NCBI GenBank assembly: GCA_040954595.2 | Contig: CM082579.2 | Span: forward strand, 310,001-374,000 | DNA length: 64,000 bases | Origin: Balanoglossus misakiensis | Taxonomy: Eukaryota > Hemichordata | Direction: 5' to 3' | Shown here: positions 13,595 to 24,579 of the stretch, in pieces | Layout: each line of letters opens with the position of its first letter | Position numbering within the stretch: the first letter of the stretch is position 1 | The notes under the pieces: model-generated | Seen by the model: the letters and a program-made list of their open reading frames with translations, nothing else | What the model was told of the DNA's origin: nothing | Databases searched by the model: none | Translations under genes and position numbers: made by a program

Positions 13595-13600
13595 AATAAA
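13595..13600 (+). terminator. polyA signal AATAAA of the VWA3B-like gene
   Basis: A canonical AATAAA lies about 95 bases after the TAG stop at 13498-13500. A second AATAAA occurs near 13900, so alternative 3' ends are possible. Confidence 0.55.
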
Positions 13601-14592
13601 TACCTCATGAAGTTATCTGTAAATTTTAGGACATTACAAGAATATTTGTATTTTTTCAATGTTTAGCTTGCTCAATATGTTATAGGACTTTCAAAGGATG
13701 TTAATTATTAAGAAGTCATAAAAGTATTACTCTTTTTCATCTCCACAATTGAAGATAACAATTCAAGCTGATTGCCAAACTTGTTTCCCGCCAAAAAAGA
13801 AATCATGTAATTTCATACTTTTGTAAAAAATAATATAATTGCCAACCATGGAAGGTTTATGTTGAAACACTTTTCAAAACAGTGAACAGAACAATCAATA
13901 AATTCACAATGACAACACAGTCAAGTCGAATATTACTTTTTGAGTGAATGGTATTTGATACCTACTCAACAGTATGCGAGATTCTTGATAATAATTTCTG
14001 ATGTTCTCGATTCTCACAATCAATCTCTGATATGTACTGGGAAACAATGTAGTTCTACATCAGAAACAAATTTACACTTTATTCATCCATCAAAGTATTC
14101 ATTCAGTGATTCAGAAACTATATATCTAAAATGATGATGTTCTGAAAACAATGTAAATTTAAATAAAAAAACAGACATATTTTGACTTTGTTCGAAATGG
14201 CTTTATGTATAGTAGTGGTTATTGTTAGTAATGGTTTTGCTGTGACAAGTGGTAAAGATAATGACTAGACTAGATTCTGCAAATTAGTTTCCAAAAGGCA
14301 TTTTTTGTCAGCAACAGATCTGTTAGCACATTCATTTAGGTGATTTACAGTATTAGATCATGCATCTGTATAATTTACAAGTAACCTGATGTTTTGATAT
14401 CAACCAGATCATTTTCTACATCCACCGATTCATTGAGCCTTCCAACAACTTCGATATTCTTACTAATTCTGCCTTCATTCTGTCTGTGCCTTCGTCAAAA
14501 CTCAAATTCTTCCAATTTTCAAGTCTGTGCCTTCATTTTGTTTAAAACGCGTGCAGGAGAGTTGGTTGTTCATCTGTGGGCCACCCTTTCAC

Positions 14593-14648
14593 CCCCATTA
14601 CACTGGGTGTAGTGTCACCCAGCCCATTGAAAATATAATGTAATGGGG
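14593..14648. repeat. nested inverted repeat
   Basis: CCCCATTACA at 14593-14602 pairs perfectly with TGTAATGGGG at 14639-14648. Inside it, CTGGGTG and CACCCAG form a second hairpin. It could be a decayed small MITE; no target duplication was recognised. Confidence 0.45.
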
Positions 14649-16632
14649 AGACATCAAAGTTTGGAGGGGCAGGGGGTTGAGGAGGAAATCTCTTTCTCTG
14701 TGTATATTTTTCATAACATACAATGAAATTGATACACACATGTAAAAGCCATCAACATGAAAAGCTCTGCCAACTTTATACCTGTCTTTCGCTTTGACTT
14801 TCACTGATTTGTTGGGGCCTTGTGATGTCATGATTGACAGCTCTGTCAGGGTACACAATTAGTTAAAAGCCTTATGCAGTATCTGTATCTTAGTACTTGT
14901 CTCAAATATCTCAAAACTTTGATGACAATGATCACATAACACTAGCTCTTTAAACCACTTCTGCATGTAGGTGTGTAGAAACGCATGTTGGTTCATCAAC
15001 ACATAGACTGCATAAAATCTTATTGTTTAATATTTAAAGATTACAAACAATTTTTGTAAGCATTGCTTTTTGATTTTCTTTTTGTATTATTTCAACAGTA
15101 TATAAACTCTGTAAAGTGATCTGTTATTGCAAATATGAATTATTATTTTTGTTAAACAGCAGTTTGCATAGCAAAGTGCTCATTTACGGAAATAAAATCT
15201 TTAAAAATTATAGCAAACCATTGTCTTGTTACTTTACGTGAAAATAACTTGTCTGTGACAATGTTTTAATAATTTCCAGGGACTTGTGGTCAAAGACATG
15301 ATGTCTAGAAGTGGCTCATTGTTAAAGTGACGACGCTAGGTACAGAATGATCAAATACTGGAAACTGGTACAATCCAAATCTCTCACAACATAAACACGC
15401 GGACAACAGTAACAATACTACGAGAGAGAGTTCAATGTGACGCTATCCTTTACACAGAAAAAATCACAGTGCAAACACTGATAAACACTTCCGCATAACT
15501 CACCTACATGTACTTCAAGTATCCTGTGACTCTCACATGTGGCTCCAGAACCTTGTCACTGGTTGGCAGTAGAACTACGCTCAGAGTTAACAGAACAATA
15601 TCAGAATGGCCTGCTCTGAACATGGCAATTGTCCAAATTGTCTCTACCAAAGTGAAAGTTCACTTACACTTACAACTTTCCCGTACCAAGGCTGTTCACT
15701 CACAGTTCAAAGTCCTTCCAATTATATCACTACCAGTTGCTAGCATTGACATGCACGCCTGAAGCCAACACCAAGAGCACTGCTGTTTTCAGTCCTGTCA
15801 TACACTCTACACTGGGATGACACAGAGTTTACTTGTGTATCACAATGTCACTGTCGCCCTGGCAGACTTCAATTCCTCTGTTCAACAGTCAAACACAGGC
15901 CAACACAACTTCATTTTGACTCTCCACACAACCGACAAGAACATGGCAGAGCTGATTTCTTCCTGACCCAACTGTTGTCATAAACTAGGTCAGCCAACCA
16001 AAGGAAAAAAAAAACCTTTGTAATATTCAAAAACCCAGGTGGTCGTCTACGGTTTATGGTAATGTTATGTTAATGGCCTCCTACAATCCAGCTATTTTCT
16101 ATACACCACTATTGTTCAAGTTCTTCACATTTTACATTATACACATAAAAAAGAAAACTACCACATAGCCATTTATCATTAATTCTTAATCTATTGCACA
16201 GAGATTACCAGTGGCATTCATGTCAGTATATAAAATGTTCTTATTTCTTAAAATCGGATTAAGATATAATATGCATGATTCCTTTTAGTTCGTCTCATGA
16301 CGCAATAAACAATAACGATCAATATCAACTGACATATAAAACAGAAAAAATCCAACTTTTAATTTTGTGACTTTCGACTGATGTATTAGATGACATACTT
16401 TGCAGTGAATTCCAGTGAAAAAATATGTTGATGATTGTTAATTAACATAATAGCAATATTGCTAACCAGGCCTGTGAACTCCGGTACCTTATGTTTTCTG
16501 AATAGCTTGACAGAATACTACTACTGTAAAGTTCACCATGTTTTCAAAGCAGAATTCGCAGTCGACATATTTTGCCTGTAATTGCTAGACTGAGTGTATT
16601 TTCAAAACATTTGCATGATGTACAGTGTATTT

Positions 16633-18621
16633 CTACTTCTTCATCTGTCTGGAATATCGCTCTGCTTTTTTACTAAAAGCTTCCCAGTAATCATCATCTG
16701 CAGCTAGAAGAGGTTTCGAGGTTGACATCAGTTCTGAGAAATCCAAAACTCGAAATTTTGGGCTTGATTGTGACTCATTATTGCCATCACTTCCTGTTTC
16801 TTCAGAACTGAGCATCTGTTGAAATACAATTTTGTAAGGTTATGCCTCCATTGCAGATTCTTGTTCTGCAGCACAATGTCTGGTAGTCAATTATCAACAA
16901 TGGCATTATTTTCCCTTTCAAGTATGTGAGAACACTTTCCCCTTTATAGTCTCCACTTTATTGCAACAGCGTCAAATTGATCGTACCTGTTTTGATTTGT
17001 TTCCATGGAGATTTTGATTCCAGAGGGCCACAGATACCAGATGATCCTTGTCAAGTTTCATTTCCTGGAATTTCCAGCTCTGATCCACTTGTTTGTCGAC
17101 ATAAACTAGAGTGTCTTCCGTAATGTGATCTTCAGAGAGTTCAAGTGTTTTCAGGTGAAATTCTAGTCTTTGCAAGTCATAGCCAAGTCCAATACCAATA
17201 GCCTTGATGTAACTTTCTTTCAGACACTGAGAAATTGAGAAGACATGGTTTCATTCATATCTGTTGTGTTGGTAAATTTTCTGCATTACTTACTTACTTA
17301 TTCCGAAGTTGGGATGTCTATGACCAGAGATCAATGATCTAGGTGTTTTCCATTTAAACTGGGATATGACATTGCACCGGTGCTGCACATGGTTTTCTTA
17401 TATACACTGGATTTTTGAACAGACAGTGCATCTAGAAAACTAATGTTTCATAATCAGCCTTCTATGTACATATCTAGTTCTGCATGCATGTTATCCACTC
17501 TGCATCATCCCTCAAATAATTTCCCAACCCTTCACTGCCAGTATTTGTTACACACTGCAAATGACCATATTGTAATAGGAAGCCATACATTGGTCACTTT
17601 TTGTCATTGTTAACAGATGGATACTTTCAACATCCCTGCCCGAAATGCATTCTAGACTTACCCAATATCTATAGAATGTTTCCAACTGTTTCCACAAACT
17701 GCTGGGTGCCTTGATTGTTCTCCATTCATGTTCTGTGAACTGTTTTCTCATTGTCACGAAAAACTCTGGTATGTTCGTCCTACCTGCAAAAATGAGTAAT
17801 CATTTTGTCATTCAAATACTCTGAAACCACATTTTCTTGTTATTGATACTTCTTTTGTGATAGCATGTATAATGGGTTCCAAATCACCAATGTACATTAT
17901 GTCATGTGTCTCTTCTTTTATTTTTATTTTTGGGGAAATTTTGCTCTTCCCAGCAGAATTATTCTCACATTACACAACTTTTTGACATTAATGAAATTCT
18001 AATCCATTCTCAATAGAATTTGAGCAATTTTAGATTCACAAAATCATCTTACTTGGTTGTTCAACTTTCATGATATCAACACCAACTTGTAACATAGGTT
18101 CAGCTGCTACAATGGAGAAGTCTCCTTGATGTGACGCATTGAAGTTAAAGTTGGGGAAAACATTTGGCACATGATTTACAAGGTAAGGTTTTCCTTTGTC
18201 TGTTCTTGCTAGTTTGACTTCATGCCATGGAATCTGTATTGTGTCTGAAACAGCTTTTCTAATCAGTAGTCGACCAGCCTGAAATGAGAAGGAAACCAAA
18301 TCAATTTCATTCATTTTTTCAGGTTAATTTTTTGGGGGAAAATGCATGCAAATATACAGCCATCTGCACAGCAATAACTTCTACTGTAATCTACATAGCT
18401 GATTTTTACATCATAGTTTACATGATAATTACAGCTATTGATTCATCGTATCCATTCCTTACCATCGAAGCCTTGCCATCTTTTGTGAAAACAAACTTCC
18501 CAATTCTTTCTTTTTCTTCTGGTTGAATGCACTGAGCAGATTGGATCCACTCAGCTCGGGATGGTTTCCATGAGCCAAATTTAAATGCCCACCTTAGACT
18601 TTCCATTTTGTACAGCCGCAT
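16633..18621 (-). CDS. AASDHPPT: L-aminoadipate-semialdehyde dehydrogenase-phosphopantetheinyl transferase
   Basis: Five exons on the minus strand: 18621-18463, 18278-18053, 17783-17662, 17226-16987, 16815-16633. All phases agree, giving 309 codons plus stop, the same length as the human enzyme. It moves the 4'-phosphopantetheine arm of CoA onto a serine of carrier domains (cytosolic fatty acid synthase, mitochondrial acyl carrier protein, 10-formyl-THF dehydrogenase). Family motifs are in order: IQPEEKERIGKFVFTKDGKASM near residue 32; FNFNASHQGDF with His103; the Mg-binding VGVDIMK with Asp121; and WCLKESYIKAIGIGLG, with Glu173 and Lys177, split across exons 3 and 4. Start: the first ATG gives MRLYKMESLRWAF; Met6 is an alternative that also aligns with the family. 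The gene is convergent with the VWA3B-like gene. Confidence 0.95.
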
Positions 18622-19450
18622 ACAAAATACAACTCACATTAATCTTTCTATATAAAAAAAAAATGAAAGCCTATTAATTCCCTGGCGTAAACACCGAATT
18701 AAAATGTGCAATGCCGACTTATATTAAAGAAATATTTGAACCATGGATCCCGGACATAGCGTATCTCAGGGTTAATAAATATAGCTTTGAGTCCACAAAA
18801 CTCCTACTGGCATTTTCTGGCAGTCCCGGTGTGTCTTTCATGACTGATTTTCTTTCGCAATGTTAGCCAGACTGGGCCAGGCAGTACCTCGCTTCAAAGC
18901 ATATACAGGGTGTACTGTAGTAGGAGGGATAGCTGCAGTTCAGTAGCTCTAGGTTTTGCCTTTGCTTGTGTGTTAGACGCCATAACCTTCTAACAGTAAC
19001 ACACAAGAACCAATGCAAGAACTCACAAACCAACAGGCAAAACCTTGAGGTAGAGCTACTGAACTGCAGCTTTAGAAAGGATAGCTTTAGAACTATCAAG
19101 TCTACAAACATGTAGAATCCGACCTTTTTGGGGCAAAATCCCTGGTAGACAATGATTTCTTCATCCGTTTCACATCCCGGAACTGTGTCCGGGAGACAGG
19201 GCAACGAAACGAAAACAACAACACGGATCCCGGAACCCGGAAGTTTGGTCCACGTCCGTGTTCACCTGGCAATATTTGGAGAGAAAAAGTGTATTCAGTG
19301 TTGTCAATCACTCACCGTGTTCGTTGCAATTGCTAAATGAACTGACCTCTTCAAATATGAATCTTTTCAAATAACACAGATGCGAGCCAACCCGTAACTT
19401 TTCTTGCATCGACTCGTGCAAATTCGAATGGGCGCCGCCATATTGATATT
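18622..19450 (-). promoter_or_regulatory. probable 5' UTR intron, untranslated first exon and promoter of AASDHPPT
   Basis: On the minus strand a T-rich tract ending TATAG gives an acceptor at 18650-18648, so coding exon 1 would begin at 18647. A donor GTGAGT lies at 19316-19311, so a first exon of roughly 19450-19317 would be spliced to it. Just upstream are an ATGGCGGC (YY1/TISU-like) motif reading leftward from 19441 and TGCGCATGTGCA at 19456-19467, one base from the NRF-1 consensus. The ATGGCGGC would open only a 24-codon ORF, so it is a uORF or simply a TSS-proximal YY1 site. Confidence 0.45.
18932..19070. repeat. imperfect inverted repeat with a 30-bp stem
   Basis: GCTGCAGTTCAGTAGCTCTA followed by GGTTTTGCC on the left arm recurs inverted on the right arm, interrupted only by a five-base insertion. 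The repeat lies in the proposed 5' UTR intron of AASDHPPT. GGATAG occurs outside both arms. A small foldback transposon is the likely origin. Confidence 0.6.
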
Positions 19451-19544
19451 TGTGTTGCGCATGTGCACCTTCTTGAATCTGATTGGTTTAATGTTTTGAT
19501 ATAGCGGTACAAGTTTCTAATCTGAGTTCAGGTTAGCAAATCAC

Positions 19545-20023
19545 TTAAAAGGACAAAGTCTCTCTCTTGCTGCCCTTTCCCCATTAAGTATGTTTGATAC
19601 AAGACACCATTGTATATAGTGAATATGGGGTCTTTTCAAAATTGTCTTAAAATTAAGACTTTCAAAATGGCCGCCAAATTTGAGGTTCAAAATGGCCGCC
19701 TATATCTGTGCTTAGTCTATGGAATTCAAAATGGCCGCCAAATTTAGTGACTTTGAAAATCTCTATGGTAAACATTACGTAGAAATTTTACTCATAGTTC
19801 AACCACACACACCTTCCATCCCACTTGTAGACGGGAGAGCAAAATGAATATTCGGTGTTTACCATTTATTCATTTTGGCGAGATTTTTACTCTCATATCC
19901 TACAAACGTGATGGTTGAATGTTGATTCACTATATATCCACATGTGCATTAGCATAGACAGTGTAGTGAATCAAACATAATAAATGGGAAAAGAAGAGTG
20001 AGAGAGAGACTTTGTCCCTTTAA
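19545..20023. mobile_element. 471-bp foldback MITE with TTAA target sites
   Basis: TTAA at 19545-19548 and 20020-20023 flanks a unit whose ends are AAGGACAAAGTCTCTCTC and, inverted, AGGGACAAAGTCTCTCTC. The match continues inward (CCCCATTAAGTATGTTTGAT against CCCATTTATTATGTTTGATT), and a second inner pair is visible (GAGCAAAATGAAT against GCCAAAATGAATA), so much of the element folds back on itself. TTAA duplication suggests a piggyBac-type origin. There is no coding sequence. It lies upstream of AASDHPPT and carries three direct copies of a 15-mer. Confidence 0.7.
19661..19739. repeat. three direct copies of TTCAAAATGGCCGCC
   Basis: Exact copies lie at 19661-19675, 19686-19700 and 19725-19739, inside the TTAA foldback element. 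The AAAATGGC core resembles a YY1 site, but an additional C precedes the GCC, so binding is uncertain. Confidence 0.7.
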
Positions 20024-23000
20024 CTTATTCAACGAAGGACTATCTTTTATGACATACTTTAAGCTAACAGCTGCTGTCTACACGCTTTTTGCATGACTTG
20101 TACACAAAAGGGGTCTTTTAATCTGCCCTATTTAACATAATTATGCCAATAGACGTACAGCGTATACGATTATTTATATGTTATGCTAATTTACTGTTCT
20201 GTTATAAATTACTTGGGACATTACTGTCCCTACTAAATTGAGAGAGAGAGATGAAATAATTTATGTATATTCTTTCGAGCAGTTATTTCTTGTTATAATG
20301 TGCCCTCAACGGTAATATTGAATTATCGTTCGTCTGTCGATGCCCACTAAGGTGCTTGTCCGATGCTCGACTTGCGGTTACCAACGAAGGTTAGAAGATG
20401 TATCGATTTCAGTGAACGTGTATTAAGCTTTTAAATCTTGTGCGCAGTCAGAAACTGAAAAGTTACTGCTGTTATTACAAACCAACGCCCACTGACTCCC
20501 GATCATGACATGAACAGACGGATTCAGTCACATGATATGGTCGTCTACCTCGACAATCTGGTAGGGTAAACAAATGTTTTTAATCATCAAGTCTGATGCT
20601 GTTCGAAACAGATACAATAACAGTTTAAGTGGGCAGCGTCACTGTAAATTACTTTACTTTCTGTTCAAGACAATAGCATATCAATTTAAACTCTTAAAGG
20701 CCAGTTTATCGCTTGCAATTGTTTTCCCATGGGCAAATTTCCTAATATAAATCATGCGACCAGAGTATCAAGTTTCGCCTTTTGGCAGCCAGTTTTGGTC
20801 TTTAGACTTTTACTTCAGAACAGCGGCGAGAGTACAGATGTTACTTCTATTGCAGCACTTCAGCCGAATCACTATCACAAAGTTCTAAGTAGCTATCGAA
20901 AAGAAAAGTTGCGTTAATGTCGGTCATAAAACATCGAGTTTGGTTTACAGAACGTATTTTTTTGCCGGAAACTCTATCGACATGTCCTTCAGAGTTGAAG
21001 TCGAAGAAGACTCGGTTCATTGCCTCCCGAGTGACGATACTTATGAACTTCTCTCACACGAGATTTCGACGAATAATAAAAGTAGAAACATGCCCGCAGC
21101 CGCTTTAGAAGCTTACTTCGTCATATTCTGTAAATAAACAAATATGTGTGGTGGCCATCCGCAAAAAAGATCTTGCTTGTAGGCTATTAACACGGTTACA
21201 TGTACATTTGACTCCGACTATGTGACCCTTGACCTCATTGAGAAAAGTTTACTGCGTGACAAATACATTGTATTTTTTTCGTGGAGACTGTCGGACCAAT
21301 CGGGCTATATCCATCATTTCCGAGGATGAGGAAAAAAACAATAGTTGTTATTTGGTTTCGCATATTGTTGTTCGTGTTTCCAGATTTTCGTTTGATATGG
21401 CTTAAGAATTTTGGGAGGAAAATGTGCGAAATTATCGAGTTTTGATTTTGTCAAATTTCTAATCTCTTTAAATCCGTTACCATTTAGCATAAATTCATGT
21501 TGGCAGCCGCCTCTCTGCATCAACCGCGATTTATTCGATATTCAATGTCTCATGTGCTAAAATTCGAAGCATTTGAAACTTCATCTAATGAAAAAATGAT
21601 GGCCAATTGCAGTATTCTCAGGCGGGGAATTTGACCACGCCAAGTTTCCGCAATGGTTTTACCGTAAACCAGAAGATATGTTCATTGCATTAAAGCGGGG
21701 ACCAAGTCTGTTTGAAAGACGCCTTGGTGTCGTACCCGGACGAGCCACGGACAGTAAAAGTTGGCAATTTAGGGCAATGATTTATGGCTATTAATTGTCT
21801 TAAGCAAACAGAAAAACATTCTCAGTCAATTCACTAAGTAAACGTTGGCTTCGCTTCATGGATTTCCAATCTAAGCGATCTATAAACTATAAACTGATCG
21901 GGTGAGTTTACACACTGTCTCTTCGGGATCTCGTGTCTCGGGATCGGCCAATGTGAGCAATTGGCTGCGGCTTGCCTATCACCAGTGGCCTAACAGGATA
22001 ATCCATCAAACTCGTGAAGTCTGTGAACAGATAAAGTCATGACGGAGTCGGTTTCAGGTTCGTTCAAAACTCGTCGGCATAGAAAATTTGTCAATCATCC
22101 GTTGCATCGCGAGCGCTAAGAATTTCAATTTCACTGCACCTTACACACAGCAGGTGACAAAATCCCAACTTTGCAAATGCCCGAAATTTCTATTCTTAGT
22201 TATGTCCCTACACAGAAAGCAGAAGATGATAATCATTGCACACAAGGTTGATCTATGAAATGAAAAAAAGTTTGACATCGGCCCCAACGAGAAATTGTTG
22301 TCATTCCAAAAGAACAGAAATGGGCGCTGTTCAAATTCATTTCACGTTAAGTACAATGTTTGATTGGGAGATAAAATTACAAAGTGTAGTGTTGAGTTAC
22401 TCATTGATGCGTCGGAAGACAGGGACGATCTTAACATCGCCGGCACAACCAGATCATTCGGTAAAATTTTCATTTGCGCCATAATGTGGCTGGAGGTCAC
22501 GAGCCGGAGCAATTTACTAGAATAATGTTTATATTACTAATGCAAACACGACAGCTTTCTCACAAATATATAATGTCTCCGAAGTCGTAGTAAAACGCTC
22601 CTATCACTCATCAAGCTTGAATTGTAAGTGGAAGGCCGTCATATGCCTTCCCACTTGGCTCCATCGCCGTCTCGGTGTCTCAAGCTCTAAAGCCGCTAGT
22701 GTTTCCTAACAAGTCTCGCCTCAAGTGGTATATCGGGCATAAAAGTGAAGGTATTCCAAGAGCTAATTTACAGCACTTGGAGGAAAAAGCTGTGAGAACG
22801 CTTCCCTTCAAGTGCTCTCATATTATTTTAGTTGAACCACTTTGGATCTCCCAAAGCACACAGGACAAGACCACACCAGAACCACCTTGAGTAACCTTAG
22901 CGGTCAGAATCGTCTACAAAGAAAACAAAACTCGTTCACCTTTTACGGTCTTCGTTATTAAAGTCCAAACTCACGTAATTCGTGCTTGGCGAAATCGAAG

Positions 23001-24411
23001 GTTTCCGTTCCCATCCTCAAAAAGAAACAACAAAAAACTTGAGATGGTTGAGGCTGTACGTGTGATATAGTCGGCATCATAATTTAATAATGGTCCTGTT
23101 ACATTCCATGTAAATACATGTGCAATCTTTCCATTCGCCTCATTAAAACCATCTGTTATAACAACTTTACTTAGCCAAGCCACTAATAGACATTTCCCTT
23201 CAGTCATAATGGAATATATAAAAGTTAGAAAAACACCATAAAGATATAGGTAAATCGGTTGACTATTCTGCCTATGTCCCGATAAAATTCAAGATTTAAG
23301 ATAAACAAGAGCAGAAACTGATTTTGTTGATCTAGTATCTCAGAAAAAAAACACTATTTGTTTTACAATAGTTTGAGACGATATAAAATCTAGCACTTTG
23401 GCCTGTGGGATATTTTTGTACAAAATAACCAGGTTTGCGCCTTTGAAACTTAAGCACCTTCAACTGGATTCAATAGATCTTATTTTCGAAACATGTAAGA
23501 AAACTTGTCCAAATAATCCTTGGCCAGCTCTTGTGTTCAAAGACGGTACTATATTTGGCCAGGCAGTGCACATTCGACAAAAAATGCCGCTTCCCCCTAG
23601 GTATCGCGTGTAAAGAAACATTCACATATACAATGTAAGACTATCTGTTTTCTCTTGAAAGGTACTGAGATCTGTTCCTTACCGACTAACCCTTTAAGGT
23701 CTGTAACGACCAGATGGTTTCGTCAATTCCATCAATGTCGGTCTAATTAGCTTCCTCAGTAAGTGATAGACAAACACTTTTTCACGTCGCGTTTTCCTTT
23801 TGATTACTATCAGTACCTGTTAACTTTATTTGTGGCGTTCACACAGGAATATTTGCTGCATTTTATCGCCGTCACTCGCCCTGGAACTACTACTTTGCTT
23901 TGATACTTGGTTAATGCAATCATGGAACCTTTCTAGCCAATCGTGATCTTTTTGCGACAAGTTGCACCCCAAAAATCAAGGTACATGTATTTTGAACAGA
24001 ACACGACATATTCAATACTCATAAAAGTTACAAAAAACACGGATATCTTGCCATGGCCCGTTCTTCAAGCATGCGCACTTGAAAGGCACAGTGCCTTCCA
24101 TTTCGAATACGTCAGCAAAACTTTGTCAGTTAATTAATCAATGAAAGAATCATTAATTTTGACCAGAAAACAACCTCGTCTGTCATTTAGGGGTCACTTA
24201 GCGAGCCACGATTTTGATAAATTGAGATCGGTTTCCAACCACGCCAGTTTATCAGTAGGCAGGGTCAAGGGTCAACAGCTGATTGGGTTCCTACATAAAC
24301 ATATCGCGAAGCGAGTTGCGGTGGAGGACGAGTGGTGCCTTTCAGCTGCGACCGGCCATGTTTACAAACAAAAGAGCAGATGGTGCGATGGAGATCGTGA
24401 GTAAAAGATGA

Positions 24412-24465
24412 TGGTGGTGGTGGTGGTGGTGGTGGTGGTGGTGGTGGTGGTGGTGGTGGTGGTGC

Positions 24466-24562
<97 letters not shown>

Positions 24563-24579
24563 GTGATGGTGATGATGAT
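24412..24579. repeat. compound trinucleotide microsatellite (TGG)n then (GAT)n
   Basis: An uninterrupted TGG run at 24412-24464 is followed after one base by a GAT/ATG run to about 24579, broken by two GGT units near its end. Frames through it would encode poly-Met or poly-His and are not credible genes. Confidence 0.95.

Larger units (their letters stand above)
13501..16632. other. intergenic region between two convergent genes
   Basis: The region between the VWA3B-like stop and the AASDHPPT stop is AT-rich. I see no exon with coding character. It should hold both 3' UTRs. It contains a short nested hairpin near 14593-14648 and otherwise nothing I can name. Confidence 0.6.

Noticed and set aside
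18863-19311. Open frames of 113 and 69 codons on the minus strand upstream of AASDHPPT
   Set aside because: They run through the inverted repeat and the proposed untranslated exon and intron, with no family resemblance.
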